Below, piece by piece: positions 42,178 to 51,450 of a DNA stretch of 64,000 nt. The position numbers were made by a program, and so were the translations under genes. Origin of the DNA: JAPKZH01 sp963715635 (lineage in GTDB: Bacteria > Acidobacteriota > Aminicenantia > Aminicenantales > UBA4085); NCBI GenBank assembly GCA_963715635.1, contig OY970261.1, positions 3,906,001 to 3,970,000 of the forward strand, written 5' to 3'. The number at the start of each line of letters is the position of its first letter. Positions within the stretch are counted from its first letter, which is position 1. The notes below the pieces were generated by a model. It did no database searches. It worked only from the letters and a program-made list of their open reading frames with translations, and was not told the origin of the DNA.

Positions 42178-43491
42178 TTATTTCGACCAGTCCGGAAGCT
42201 TGTTCGCGCCCTTCGTGGTGAGCTGGCGCAGGTTCTGGCCGTCGGCGTCGATCGAAAAGATATGAAGGCTGTCCTTCATGTTGGAGGTGAAGACGATATG
42301 GCGGCCGTCGGGGGACCAGCTGGGGCTTTCGTTGCGGGCGTTCGACTCAGTCAGCTTGGCGATTTGGTTTGTCCGGATGTTCAAAAGATAGAGGTCGAAA
42401 AGACTTTCGACTCGGGCCACAAAGACGATCTTGTCGCCGGCCGGCGACCAGGCGGGAGAATCTAGGTAGGTCGATCCGCCGAAGCTGATGCGTCTGACAT
42501 TGGACCCTTCGGCGTCCATGACGTAGATCTGCGGCGTGCCTCCCCGGTCCGAGGTGAAGACGATCTCGCGCCCGGTCGGCGACCAGGACGGGGCCGTGTC
42601 GATACCGGAATTGAAGGTCAATCGTTTGATGGCGAAGCTCTTTCGCTTGATGTTGTCCTCGCTCGCGTCAGCCGTGTAGATTTCCGAGTTTCCGTCCATC
42701 GAGGAGCAAAACGCCAGCTTTTTGCCGTCAGGCGACCAAGCCGGCGAGAAATTGTTGCCCTTGACCGAGACGGCCGTCCGCGTCCCCTCATAGATGTTCA
42801 GGATGTATAATCCCGGGACAAGACTCTGGTAGGAGGTATAGGCGATCATTTTGCCGTCCGGAGACCAGGACGGCGAATAATCGACGACCTTGTTGAAAGT
42901 CAGGCGAGTTGCGTTGGCGCCGTCGTAGTCCATCATGTACAGCTCGTCATTGCCGTCCCGGTTGGAAACAAAGGCGATCTTCGATGTAAACAGGGGCTTT
43001 TCGCCGTAGACTTTCATGACTTCGTCGGCCATTTTGTGGGCCAGGTAGCGGAGGTCGGCTTTTTTGGCTTGATAGCGCTTTCCGGGAAGGATCTGCCGCT
43101 GGGACTTGACATCGTAAAAGTACCTTTCAAAAACGATGTCTCCGCCAGACGCTTCGGAAACGTCACCGACAAACAGGACGTTGGCCTGGATCGACTCCCA
43201 GTCTTTGAAGAAGATATTCTTGGGGTCGAGCGCCCGGATGAAGCTGTAATAGCTTTTGGGAAGGAGCTGGAAAATCCGCGTATATTTGATGTCGTCGGAC
43301 AGGACTTGATAGACCTCATCGGAAGCGGCCTGGACCTGGGCCGAGGAAGAGCTGACGATGAACTTGGGCAGGGCGAACGAGATCGCCGGCATCCCGTTTG
43401 TGATCGTCATCACCACGTCCTGCTGGGAAAAACAGAGCCAGGCTGCGGCCAGGAGGAGAATTCCAGACGAAATGATTTTCATTGTTTTCAT
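42178..43491 (-). CDS. tolB: Tol-Pal system beta-propeller protein TolB
   Basis: A 437-aa periplasmic protein. A signal peptide (IISSGILLLAAAWLCFS) is followed by an N-terminal domain (about 30-170) and a six-bladed propeller with repeated SPSWSPDGK-type motifs: DYSPSWSPDGKMIAYTS, FSPAWSPDGKKLAFCS, TAPSWSPTGREIVFTSDRGG, DSPAWSPAGDKIVF and ESPSWSPDGRHIVFTS. TolB binds Pal and the TolA C-terminus. Its start overlaps the stop of the tonB/tolA-like gene. Confidence 0.95.
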   Translation of the reverse strand: MKTMKIISSGILLLAAAWLCFSQQDVVMTITNGMPAISFALPKFIVSSSSAQVQAASDEVYQVLSDDIKYTRIFQLLPKSYYSFIRALDPKNIFFKDWESIQANVLFVGDVSEASGGDIVFERYFYDVKSQRQILPGKRYQAKKADLRYLAHKMADEVMKVYGEKPLFTSKIAFVSNRDGNDELYMMDYDGANATRLTFNKVVDYSPSWSPDGKMIAYTSYQSLVPGLYILNIYEGTRTAVSVKGNNFSPAWSPDGKKLAFCSSMDGNSEIYTADASEDNIKRKSFAIKRLTFNSGIDTAPSWSPTGREIVFTSDRGGTPQIYVMDAEGSNVRRISFGGSTYLDSPAWSPAGDKIVFVARVESLFDLYLLNIRTNQIAKLTESNARNESPSWSPDGRHIVFTSNMKDSLHIFSIDADGQNLRQLTTKGANKLPDWSK

Positions 43492-44306
43492 TTTGAGTGC
43501 TCGAAAATGAGGATGATGCCCAGATACTGCTCGTCATAATCGGCCGGGAGCGGCGGAAAGGGCGACGAATTCATGATCGCCCGCACGGCCGAGGAGTCAA
43601 AAGCCCTGACGCCGCTCGATTCCCTGACCTCGACATTGGAGATCGTGCCGTTTCGAAAGATGCGAAAATAGACCGCCGTCTGAAGAGTCCCCTCGACGCC
43701 GGGATCGACTAGGGAGGTGAACCAATTGGAGGAAATCCGGTCCCTGATGATCTGAAGATAATATTGATAGGGAAAATTCGAGAGCCCGATCTGTCCCGCC
43801 AGGCCCGACCCTTTTCCTTCGCCGAAGCCGGGTCCGCCGGCCCCGATGGTCAAGCCGGAGCCCTGGCCTTCCCCGGATTTTGTCCCGGCGCCCGCGCCCG
43901 ATTCCGCCTCCTTGCTGGGCGTGGTTTTTGCCGCCGCCTCCGGCTTGGAGATGACGGCCTGCTTATCGGATTTTTTCTTCGGCTCTTTTTTCGGTTTGTC
44001 AACGGGATAGCGCAGGGATGACTTCGGAGTTTCCTGGAGCTTTTGGGCGGTCGTCAGGTCTCTCAAAGTCTGCTTTTTAATTTCTGTCGTTCCCAATGAA
44101 GTCTTCGGGCCGCGCTGCCCGCCGCCTCCTCCCCCGCCCGGCGTGCCGACAAAGTTCAGCGGGATGTAGTGGATCACACCGTTGCTCGATGGCTTGGGAA
44201 AGTGCGGTGAGGCAATGATGACGGCGAACAGGATGACATGGGCCGTGACGGAAAATATCATGGCCCTTTGGAAGGCCTTGGGATTGATGCCTTGCCAGGC
44301 CGTCAT
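43488..44306 (-). CDS. TonB/TolA-family energy-transducing protein
   Basis: A 272-aa inner-membrane-anchored protein. One N-terminal helix (AMIFSVTAHVILFAVIIASP, about residues 15-34) is followed by a Lys/Pro/Gly-rich periplasmic spacer (about 60-165) and a TonB-type C-terminal domain (about 180-270: YYLQIIRDRISSNWFTSL ... TAVYFRIFRNGTISNVEVRESSGVRAFDSSAVRAI). Position between tolR and tolB says it does TolA's job; the C-terminal domain is of the TonB/TolA superfamily. Overlaps of 4 bases exist on both sides. Confidence 0.88.
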   Translation of the reverse strand: MTAWQGINPKAFQRAMIFSVTAHVILFAVIIASPHFPKPSSNGVIHYIPLNFVGTPGGGGGGGQRGPKTSLGTTEIKKQTLRDLTTAQKLQETPKSSLRYPVDKPKKEPKKKSDKQAVISKPEAAAKTTPSKEAESGAGAGTKSGEGQGSGLTIGAGGPGFGEGKGSGLAGQIGLSNFPYQYYLQIIRDRISSNWFTSLVDPGVEGTLQTAVYFRIFRNGTISNVEVRESSGVRAFDSSAVRAIMNSSPFPPLPADYDEQYLGIILIFEHSK

Positions 44307-44746
44307 TTTTTGCTTTCCTTGACCTCTTTGGGCTGGGTCATCAGGCCGAGGAGTTCGACACCGGCTTTCTTGATGATGTCCATGATCTGGACCACATATC
44401 CGTAAGGAAGGGATTCATCGGCCTGGAGATAGATGACTTTTTTTTGCTTCCCGAAATAATATTCTCGGAGGCGTCGTTCCAGGAGGTTGATGTTGTAGAC
44501 GGAATTTTCGATGTGGATGTACTTGTCCGGAGTCACGGTCAGGCGCAGCCCCTCCTCGGCAGGCGCCGTATCGGTCTCGGCCTGGGGAAGGCTGACGCCG
44601 ATCCCGGACTGCATCATCGGGGTGGTGACCATGAAAATGACGAGGAGCACGAGCATGACATCGACAAAAGGGGTAACGTTGATTTCCGAGAGGGAGGTGC
44701 CGATCTCTCTCTTGGTGCGGATGGTCGGAAGCTTAGGAAGAACCAT
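44303..44746 (-). CDS. tolR: TolR/ExbD biopolymer transport protein
   Basis: A 147-aa protein with one membrane helix that includes the proton-path Asp (INVTPFVDVMLVLLVIFMVTTPMM, about residues 23-46) and a periplasmic domain with LERRLREYYFGKQKKVIYLQADESLPYGYVVQIMDIIKKAG. It forms the proton-driven motor with TolQ. It overlaps tolQ by 14 bases and the tolA-like gene by 4. Confidence 0.93.
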   Translation of the reverse strand: MVLPKLPTIRTKREIGTSLSEINVTPFVDVMLVLLVIFMVTTPMMQSGIGVSLPQAETDTAPAEEGLRLTVTPDKYIHIENSVYNINLLERRLREYYFGKQKKVIYLQADESLPYGYVVQIMDIIKKAGVELLGLMTQPKEVKESKK

Positions 44747-45398
44747 ACAATCTATCCGCGATGCTCAAGAGTTCCAGGGAGAAATCCTCCATCTCGGAGA
44801 TCTGGTCTTTGATCCGGTGGAGGAACGTATTATAGGCGATGACGGCGGGGATGGCGGCGAACAGCCCGAAGGCTGTTGCGATCAGGGCCTCGGCAATCCC
44901 GGGAGCCACCGAGATCAGGCTGGCCGACCTCGTAGCACCGATTTTGATGAAGGCGTCCATGATGCCCCAGACCGTTCCGAAAAGGCCGATAAATGGGGTT
45001 ACGCTGCCGGTGGTGGCCAGGAACGACATCATCTTTTCCATCCGGGATACCTCTGCGTTCGAGGCTTTGGTCAGGGCCCGGCTCAGGTTCTCCATCCGGG
45101 TGAAGCTTTGATTATTGGCCGTATTCGATTTGGCCAGGTAGGACATTTCCTTAAACCCGGCTTGAAAGATGGCCGCCAGCGGGCTGGCCGCGTATTTTTT
45201 CGATGCCTCCTGAACATCGGACAGGTTCCGGCTCTTTTTGTAGACGGACAAGAACTTCCGGGAATGAATCGATGCGGATTTGAGGCTTTTTCTCTTGAAA
45301 ATGATGATCGTCCAAGAGAAAACGGAAAAAAAGAGGAGGACGAGCAAAATGACCTGGACAACGAGGCTAGCGTCCGTGATGAGCTTGAAAATATTCAT
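44733..45398 (-). CDS. tolQ: TolQ/ExbB motor protein
   Basis: A 221-aa inner-membrane protein with three helices: one near residues 10-30, then a cytoplasmic loop, then two closing helices (MSFLATTGSVTPFIGLFGTVWGIMDAF and APGIAEALIATAFGLFAAIPAVIAYN). The conserved TxG...PFIGLFGTVWGI segment is diagnostic. It is the first gene of the tol operon, behind its own promoter and AAGGAG. Confidence 0.94.
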   Translation of the reverse strand: MNIFKLITDASLVVQVILLVLLFFSVFSWTIIIFKRKSLKSASIHSRKFLSVYKKSRNLSDVQEASKKYAASPLAAIFQAGFKEMSYLAKSNTANNQSFTRMENLSRALTKASNAEVSRMEKMMSFLATTGSVTPFIGLFGTVWGIMDAFIKIGATRSASLISVAPGIAEALIATAFGLFAAIPAVIAYNTFLHRIKDQISEMEDFSLELLSIADRLYGSS

Positions 45399-45413
45399 AA
45401 TTCTCCTTTGCTA

Positions 45414-45442
45414 AAAGTAGCATAGGCAGGGGGCGTTGTCAA
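45414..45442 (-). promoter_or_regulatory. promoter of the tol operon
   Basis: Minus strand: TTGACA (45442-45437), 17 bases, TACTTT (45419-45414) with TGC ahead of it as an extended -10. The leader of about 10 bases holds AAGGAG before the ATG at 45398. Confidence 0.6.
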
Positions 45443-45504
45443 ATTCAGAGCACGGGGAATGCCGCTCAAAGCCGAGCGGATTTTCCGCAGCGCTTGCCCA
45501 CCTT

Positions 45505-47853
45505 TTAAGCCAGCAGGCGGGAGAGGATTTCGACGGCCACTTCTTTGGCCAGCTCGCCGCTCTCCATGGTCGGGCCGACACAGGAGGGGCAGCCGTCCTG
45601 GCAGGGGCAGGCCGCAATCGTCTTCAGGCAGGTTTCGAGCAGCCTTTTTTCCAAATCGAAGAGCGACGGGCTGAGCCCGATGCCGCCCGGGTAGTTGTCG
45701 TAAACGAAGATGTTCGGCTCGAAATCCATCTCGGAGTAAAACGGCGTGCCGTGCACGGGCTGGATTTTCGCCAGCAGGTCTTTGGGCGGGACAGACTCTC
45801 CCGTGGAGTTGTCGCCGATGGAGACCCCGATATCGTGGATGTCGCACATCAGGAATAACGGCGAGACATGATGGAGGACATAGGCCAGGCCGTAGAGCCC
45901 GTTAATCTTTTGCTCCGAGGTGAAGGGCAGGGCCTGGAGGAGCGAGGCGGGGACCGTCAGCCAGTATGAGGTTGTGTGCATCTCATTCTGGGGGAGGCTG
46001 AGGTCGCCGGCCCCCACGTTTTCCATCGTGTGGAACTTGATCTTCTTGAAGCCCACGACCTGGGTGGCGACATGGACCTCGCCGTGCGCGATATCGAACC
46101 GGTCCAGCCTCTTCTTGTCGAAGAAATCCAGGATCTTGATCTTGGTGTAATCGATGGCGTCCGTGTAATAGTCGACGTCGGTCTTCGTGACATAAGCTTT
46201 TCGCTGCTCATAATCCAACTTGTCGACGAAGTACTGCTCTCCTTCGCAAATATAGATGGCCTTGGGATGGAGAGTGGTCAAGGCCGAGGTGAAGTCGACC
46301 TCGGCGATAGCCTTGGATTTCTGGCTGGTGTCCACGACGACGAAATTGTCAGAGCTGATGCTGCGCAGGCTGACGCCGTCGGCGGGATAGGCGTCCGATG
46401 TCCAGTACCATTTGTCCTTCGAATGGTGGACGAGCTTTTCCTCTTCCAGGAACTTGAGGATCTCCGCGATGTCGACGGTGCCGAATTTTTCACGTTCCTG
46501 GAACGGCAGCTCGAATGCCGCGCATTCGATATGATTGACGAGAATCGACAGGTTGTCCGGGTTGATGAGCGCCCTCTCGGGGCTCTTGGAGAAGAAATAG
46601 TCCGGGTGGTTGACGATGAATTGATCGAGGGGAGAGCTGGAGGCTACTAGCACTGCGGCCGAAGTTCCGGTTTTTCGGCCCGCCCGGCCGGTCCGCTGCC
46701 ACGTGCTGGTGATCGTTCCGGGGTAGCCGGCCAGCACGGCCACATCCAGAGTTCCGATATCAATGCCGAGCTCTAAGGCGTTGGTGGAAACGACGCCCAG
46801 GATTTTTCCGTCCCGCAGCCCTTTCTCGATCTCCCGCCGCTTGAGGGGGAGGTAGCCGCCCCGGTAGCCGCGGATGAGGCCCTCGTCCTTGATCGTCTTT
46901 TCGATGTCTTCCTTGAGATACGTGACGAGCACCTCCGTGATCAACCGGCTCTGGGCGAAGACGATGGTTTGTAGGTTGTTCTTGAGGAAGAGCGTCGCCA
47001 CCCGCCGCGCTTCGTTGACATACGAGCGGCGGATGCCCAAAGCTTCATTCACGACGGGCGGCGTGTAGAAAATGATATATTTTTCGCCTCGGGGGGCGCC
47101 GTTGTTGTCGATGAGGGCCACGGGCGCCTCGATTATCTTTTCGGCCATCTCCAGCGGGTTGGCGATGGTGGCTGTACAGAGGATGAACTGCGGCGATGAG
47201 CCGTAGAATTGGGCGATTCTTTTCAGGCGCCTAAGGACATTGGCCAGGTGGCTGCCGAAAATGCCGCGGTAGTTGTGCAGCTCGTCGATGACGATGTATT
47301 TCAAGTTTTCGAAGAGCTTGATCCATTTCGTATGGTGGGGCAGGATGCCGGCGTGGAGCATGTCCGGGTTGGTCAGGACGATGTGGCCGCGGGCCCGGAT
47401 GGCCTTCCGCGCGTCCTGGGGCGTGTCACCGTCGTAGGTGAAAATCCGGATCTCTTCGGGCAGGAGCTTGATCGTCTCATCGAGCTCCGCCCGCTGGTCA
47501 TTGGCCAGGGCTTTCGTCGGGAACAGGTACAAGGCCCGGGCCGAAGGGTTCTTGAGCATGGCGTCGAGAACGGGCAGGTTATAGCACAGAGTTTTTCCCG
47601 ATGCCGTCGGCGTCACGACGACGACATTCTTTCCCTGCTCTAAGGCTTCCCACGACGAATATTGATGGGTGTAAAGCCTCTCGAAACCCTTTTCCCGGAG
47701 GGCCTTGACCAGCGCAGGATGAACCTGCTTCGGATATTCCAGGTAGCTCCCTTCCTGGGCGGGAAGGTGTTTGATCGCCCGGAGCGAATCGTTCTTGATG
47801 CTGATCTCTCTCAGCATTTCCAGGGATTTAAGCAGGTTCTCTTCGCGGCCCAT
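45505..47853 (-). CDS. DEAD/DEAH-box helicase with DUF1998 zinc domain, Hrq1/MrfA-like
   Basis: A 782-aa superfamily 2 helicase. Walker A TPTASGKTLCYN is near residue 83, motif II IDELHNYRGIFGSHLANVLRRL near 190, and the second RecA lobe has SRLITEVLVTYL, STNALELGIDIG and QRTGRAGRKTG (near 395). The C-terminal DUF1998 region ends in the four-cysteine cluster CPCQDGCPSCVGP (near 755). Relatives are yeast Hrq1 and Bacillus MrfA (YprA), which repair crosslinked DNA. The ATG at 47853 is chosen; an in-frame GTG at 47898 would add 15 residues and neither has a clear ribosome site. It is divergent from uvrA. Confidence 0.88.
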   Translation of the reverse strand: MGREENLLKSLEMLREISIKNDSLRAIKHLPAQEGSYLEYPKQVHPALVKALREKGFERLYTHQYSSWEALEQGKNVVVVTPTASGKTLCYNLPVLDAMLKNPSARALYLFPTKALANDQRAELDETIKLLPEEIRIFTYDGDTPQDARKAIRARGHIVLTNPDMLHAGILPHHTKWIKLFENLKYIVIDELHNYRGIFGSHLANVLRRLKRIAQFYGSSPQFILCTATIANPLEMAEKIIEAPVALIDNNGAPRGEKYIIFYTPPVVNEALGIRRSYVNEARRVATLFLKNNLQTIVFAQSRLITEVLVTYLKEDIEKTIKDEGLIRGYRGGYLPLKRREIEKGLRDGKILGVVSTNALELGIDIGTLDVAVLAGYPGTITSTWQRTGRAGRKTGTSAAVLVASSSPLDQFIVNHPDYFFSKSPERALINPDNLSILVNHIECAAFELPFQEREKFGTVDIAEILKFLEEEKLVHHSKDKWYWTSDAYPADGVSLRSISSDNFVVVDTSQKSKAIAEVDFTSALTTLHPKAIYICEGEQYFVDKLDYEQRKAYVTKTDVDYYTDAIDYTKIKILDFFDKKRLDRFDIAHGEVHVATQVVGFKKIKFHTMENVGAGDLSLPQNEMHTTSYWLTVPASLLQALPFTSEQKINGLYGLAYVLHHVSPLFLMCDIHDIGVSIGDNSTGESVPPKDLLAKIQPVHGTPFYSEMDFEPNIFVYDNYPGGIGLSPSLFDLEKRLLETCLKTIAACPCQDGCPSCVGPTMESGELAKEVAVEILSRLLA

Positions 47854-47902
47854 GTCTTCGGGAATAATCCTAGCCGATTGAGTCCGGCGGGTCAACACAT
47901 AG

Positions 47903-47931
47903 TTGTCTGAGCATAATAAATAAGCTAAAAT
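47903..47931 (+). promoter_or_regulatory. promoter abutting uvrA
   Basis: TTGTCT (47903-47908), 17 bases, TAAAAT (47926-47931), then 8 bases to the ATG at 47940. The predicted leader is 1-2 bases and no Shine-Dalgarno is present. No LexA-type palindrome was recognised. Confidence 0.55.
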
Positions 47932-47939
47932 AAAAAGTT

Positions 47940-50456
47940 ATGCTCAAAGAAATTGTCGTGAAGAAGGCGGCGCAGCACAATTTGAAGCGGATCGACGTCC
48001 GCTTGCCGCGCAACCGGCTGATTGTGGTGACGGGGCCGAGCGGGTCCGGGAAATCTTCGCTGGCCTTTGACACGCTGTTTGCCGAGGGGCAGCGGCGGTA
48101 CATCGAATGCATGTCGGCCTATGCCCGCCAATACATGGAGATGATGGAGAAGCCCGAAGTGGAATCGATCGAGGGGATCTCGCCGGCGATCTCCATCGAC
48201 CAGAAGACAATTTCCTCAAATCCGCGCTCGACAGTCGGCACTGTCACGGAGATTTACGACCTGCTCAGACTGCTGTACGCCCGCGTGGGAAAGCCCCATT
48301 GCCCAAGCTGCGGCCGGCAGGTCAGTCCCCAGACCCCCGAGCAGATCGTCCAGAGAATTTTTGATTCTGCGGCCGGGGAAAAAGTCAAAATCCTGGCGCC
48401 CGTCATCCGGGGCCGCAAGGGAGAATACCATAAACTTTTTGACAAGCTCAGAAAAAAAGGGTTCCTGCGCGTCCGCATCGACGGCGGCTTCCGGGACCTC
48501 GAAGACAACATCATCCTGGAAAAAACGAAGAAGCATACGGCGGAAGTCCTGGTGGATGAGATCCGGGTGTCCCGGGCGGCAATCTCCCGGCTGAGAGAAG
48601 CCGTTGACCGGGCGCTCGATATTTCCGAGGGCGAAGCTCTCCTGCTGAGAGCCTCCGGCCAGGAATCCTATTATTCTTTAAAGCTCCTCTGCCCTTACTG
48701 CGAAATCAGCCTGCCCGAGCTCGAGCCGCGCAATTTCTCCTTTAACAGCCCGTACGGAGCGTGCCCGCGCTGCCACGGGTTGGGATTCGAGACCATGCTG
48801 AATGAATGGGGCGAAGTGGAGCTGACCGAAGAAGTCTGTCCCCAATGCCGGGGAAGCCGGCTGAAGCCGGAAAGCCTGTCCGTCAAGATCGGCGGCAAAA
48901 ATATTCATGAATTGAGCGCCCTGGCCGTGAGCGAGCTGATTGTGACGATGGCGGGCTTCATCTACACGCCCGCCCAGGAGCTCATCGCTTCAAAAATTCA
49001 AAAAGAAATTCTTTCCCGCCTGAGCGTTATGACAGAGCTCGGAATGTCTTATCTCCAGCTCAGTCGGACGACGGCCTCTCTCTCCGGCGGAGAGGCGCAG
49101 CGGGTGCGCCTGGCGGCCCAGGTCGGGGCGCGTCTTCGCGGCATCCTCTATGTCCTCGATGAACCGACGATCGGCCTCCACCAGAGAGACAACAAGCGGC
49201 TGATCGCCCTGCTCCGCAAGATCCGCGATGATGGGAATTCTGTGCTCGTCGTGGAGCACGATGAGCAGACCATCCGCTCGGCGGACTTCATCCTGGACCT
49301 GGGGCCCGGCGCCGGAGAACAGGGCGGGTTTGTCGTCGCCGAGGGCAGTCTCGGCCGGATCCTCGATTCTCCCGACTCCCTGACGGCCAAATATCTGAGG
49401 GGCGAAATGAAGGTCCCTCTCCCAGCCGAACGACGGCGGCCGAAGGGATGGCTGGCGATTCTCAAAGCCAGAGAACATAACCTCAAGAACATCAACGTCC
49501 GCATCCCTCTGTCCTGCATGACGGCGGTCACCGGGGTTTCCGGTTCGGGGAAAAGCACGCTTGTCTATGATATTCTCTACCGAAGCCTGCAAAACACACT
49601 CCATAAAGCCAAGCAGAGGGCAGGAGTCCACGAGGAGATCCAGGGCGCGGACCAGCTGGATAAGGTCATCTCCGTCAACCAGAAGCCGATCGGCCGGACG
49701 CCGCGCTCCAACCCGTCAACTTATACGGGCCTTTTCACCGCCCTCCGACAGCTTTTCGCGCGCACGCAGGAAGCCATGATGAGGGGATATACCGCCAGCC
49801 GCTTCAGCTTCAACCTGGCCGGGGGCCGCTGCGAGGAGTGCCAGGGGGCCGGGGTCAAGCGGGTGGAGATGCATTTTTTGCCCGATGTGTTTGTCACCTG
49901 TGACCGCTGCGGCGGGATGAGATACAACAAAGAGACGCTGGCGGTCCGCTACAAGGGCAAGAATATCGCCGACTTCTTGGCCATGACCGTGGATGAGGCT
50001 TACGAATATCTGAAAGCGCAGCCCCAACTGAAAAGGAAATTGGCGACGCTGAAGAAAGTGGGGCTGGGCTATATCCGGCTGGGCCAACCGGCGCCGACTC
50101 TCTCCGGCGGCGAAGCACAGCGCATCAAGCTGACCAAGGAGCTCGGCCGGAAAAATACGGGCCGGACTCTTTTTCTTTTGGATGAGCCGACGACCGGGCT
50201 GCACTTCCACGATGTCCGTAAGCTGCTCGAACTGCTGGCCGAGCTGGTCAGGCTGGGGAATACTGTCGTGATCATCGAGCACAACCTTGAAGTTATCAAG
50301 GTTTGCGACTATATTATAGACTTGGGCCCTGAAGGGGGAGAGGACGGCGGGCAGGTCGTTGCCGCAGGAACGCCTGAAAACGTGGCGGCCGCGCCGGACT
50401 CCCACACGGGGCAGTTTTTAAGAAAGGCGCTGGCGGAGACGGTTTTGCCCTCCTAG
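47940..50456 (+). CDS. uvrA: excinuclease ABC subunit A, compact form
   Basis: An 838-aa damage-recognition ATPase of nucleotide excision repair. First ATPase: Walker A GPSGSGKSSLAFDTL (residues 31-45), signature LSRTTASLSGGEAQRVRLA (near 380), Walker B YVLDEPTIGLHQRD. Second: GVSGSGKSTLVYDIL (near 532), TLSGGEAQRIKL and LFLLDEPTTGLHFHD. The UvrB-binding region and three zinc sites (CPYC...CPRC near 260-280; CEEC...CDRC near 635-660) are present. It is about 100 residues shorter than usual: the segment between FNSPYGACPRCHGLGFE and CPQCRGSRLKPESL, normally about 100 residues or more, is only about 20. holB follows 9 bases after. Confidence 0.95.
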   Translation: MLKEIVVKKAAQHNLKRIDVRLPRNRLIVVTGPSGSGKSSLAFDTLFAEGQRRYIECMSAYARQYMEMMEKPEVESIEGISPAISIDQKTISSNPRSTVGTVTEIYDLLRLLYARVGKPHCPSCGRQVSPQTPEQIVQRIFDSAAGEKVKILAPVIRGRKGEYHKLFDKLRKKGFLRVRIDGGFRDLEDNIILEKTKKHTAEVLVDEIRVSRAAISRLREAVDRALDISEGEALLLRASGQESYYSLKLLCPYCEISLPELEPRNFSFNSPYGACPRCHGLGFETMLNEWGEVELTEEVCPQCRGSRLKPESLSVKIGGKNIHELSALAVSELIVTMAGFIYTPAQELIASKIQKEILSRLSVMTELGMSYLQLSRTTASLSGGEAQRVRLAAQVGARLRGILYVLDEPTIGLHQRDNKRLIALLRKIRDDGNSVLVVEHDEQTIRSADFILDLGPGAGEQGGFVVAEGSLGRILDSPDSLTAKYLRGEMKVPLPAERRRPKGWLAILKAREHNLKNINVRIPLSCMTAVTGVSGSGKSTLVYDILYRSLQNTLHKAKQRAGVHEEIQGADQLDKVISVNQKPIGRTPRSNPSTYTGLFTALRQLFARTQEAMMRGYTASRFSFNLAGGRCEECQGAGVKRVEMHFLPDVFVTCDRCGGMRYNKETLAVRYKGKNIADFLAMTVDEAYEYLKAQPQLKRKLATLKKVGLGYIRLGQPAPTLSGGEAQRIKLTKELGRKNTGRTLFLLDEPTTGLHFHDVRKLLELLAELVRLGNTVVIIEHNLEVIKVCDYIIDLGPEGGEDGGQVVAAGTPENVAAAPDSHTGQFLRKALAETVLPS

Positions 50457-50465
50457 GAAGGAACG

Positions 50466-51446
50466 ATGGCTTTTCATGATATCGCCGGCAACAGCCGGGT
50501 CAAAAAAATCCTCAAGCTCTCGCTCGGACGGCAGCGCGTGCCCAACTCCATGCTGTTTTGCGGTCCCCAGGGCGTCGGCAAGAGGCAAACCGCCTTAGTC
50601 CTGGCGAAGGCCCTGAATTGTCTTGAGAAGACCGATGATGCCTGCGAAGAATGTTTGAATTGCCGGGCCATCAGCGAGGGGAATTTTCCCGATGTCATCG
50701 AGATCGTGGCCGCCGGCGACGTCATTAAGGTCGATCAAATGCCGATCGTCAAGCAGTTGGCGTATTTGAAACCGATGTCCGGGAGAAGAAGGGTGTTCAT
50801 TGTGGACGAGGCCGAACGAATGAACGAAGAGTCGGCTAATTCGATCTTGAAGGTCCTGGAGGAGCCGCCGCTGTTCACGCACATTTTGCTGATCAGCGAT
50901 AATCCCGCGTCCATTCTCCAGACGGTCAAATCGCGCTGCCAGACCCTGAATTTTTCCCCGGTGGCCAAGGAAGAGATCGAGCAGGCCCTCCGGGAAAGCG
51001 GCTACGAAGAGGAAAAGGTCAGGATCATGGCCCTGCTTGTCCGCGGCAACCTGGAGCAGGCCCTGGAGCTGGACTGGGAGGATATCCAAAGACAGCGGCA
51101 GGAAGCCTGGGAGCTTTTCTTCGCCCTCATCAGCCGCGGCGAATCCTCTCCTTTTCTAAGAAAGTACGCCTTCCAGAAGAGGAATGTGGTCAGGGAAGAC
51201 CTGGAGCAGACGCTGGAGCTGTTTTCTTCCTTCTGCCGCGATTTCATGCTGATGAAAGAGAACAGCGACCCGAAGCTCCTCTTCAACCCGGATTATGAGG
51301 ATCGGATCCGGGAAGGCGAGAAATTCTTGAGTCATGAGCAGACGCTCAGCCTGCTGGGCTGGATCGATGCCGCGGCCAGCTCCCTCGGCCGGAGCCTGAA
51401 TATCGGCCTGCTGGCGAGCGCTTTGTATTCCCGCATGACAGGATGA
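50466..51446 (+). CDS. holB: DNA polymerase III delta-prime subunit
   Basis: A 326-aa clamp-loader AAA+ subunit. GPQGVGKRQTALVLAKALNC (near residue 39), a zinc-type CEECLNCRAI, the Walker B-like IVDEAERMNEESANSILKVLEEPP (about 117-140) and the sensor-1 region LLISDNPASILQTVKSRCQTL are present. The arginine in SRCQ and the modified P-loop are typical of delta-prime. ricT starts 4 bases after its stop, the order seen as holB-yaaT in many genomes. Confidence 0.93.
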   Translation: MAFHDIAGNSRVKKILKLSLGRQRVPNSMLFCGPQGVGKRQTALVLAKALNCLEKTDDACEECLNCRAISEGNFPDVIEIVAAGDVIKVDQMPIVKQLAYLKPMSGRRRVFIVDEAERMNEESANSILKVLEEPPLFTHILLISDNPASILQTVKSRCQTLNFSPVAKEEIEQALRESGYEEEKVRIMALLVRGNLEQALELDWEDIQRQRQEAWELFFALISRGESSPFLRKYAFQKRNVVREDLEQTLELFSSFCRDFMLMKENSDPKLLFNPDYEDRIREGEKFLSHEQTLSLLGWIDAAASSLGRSLNIGLLASALYSRMTG

Positions 51447-51450
51447 AACC

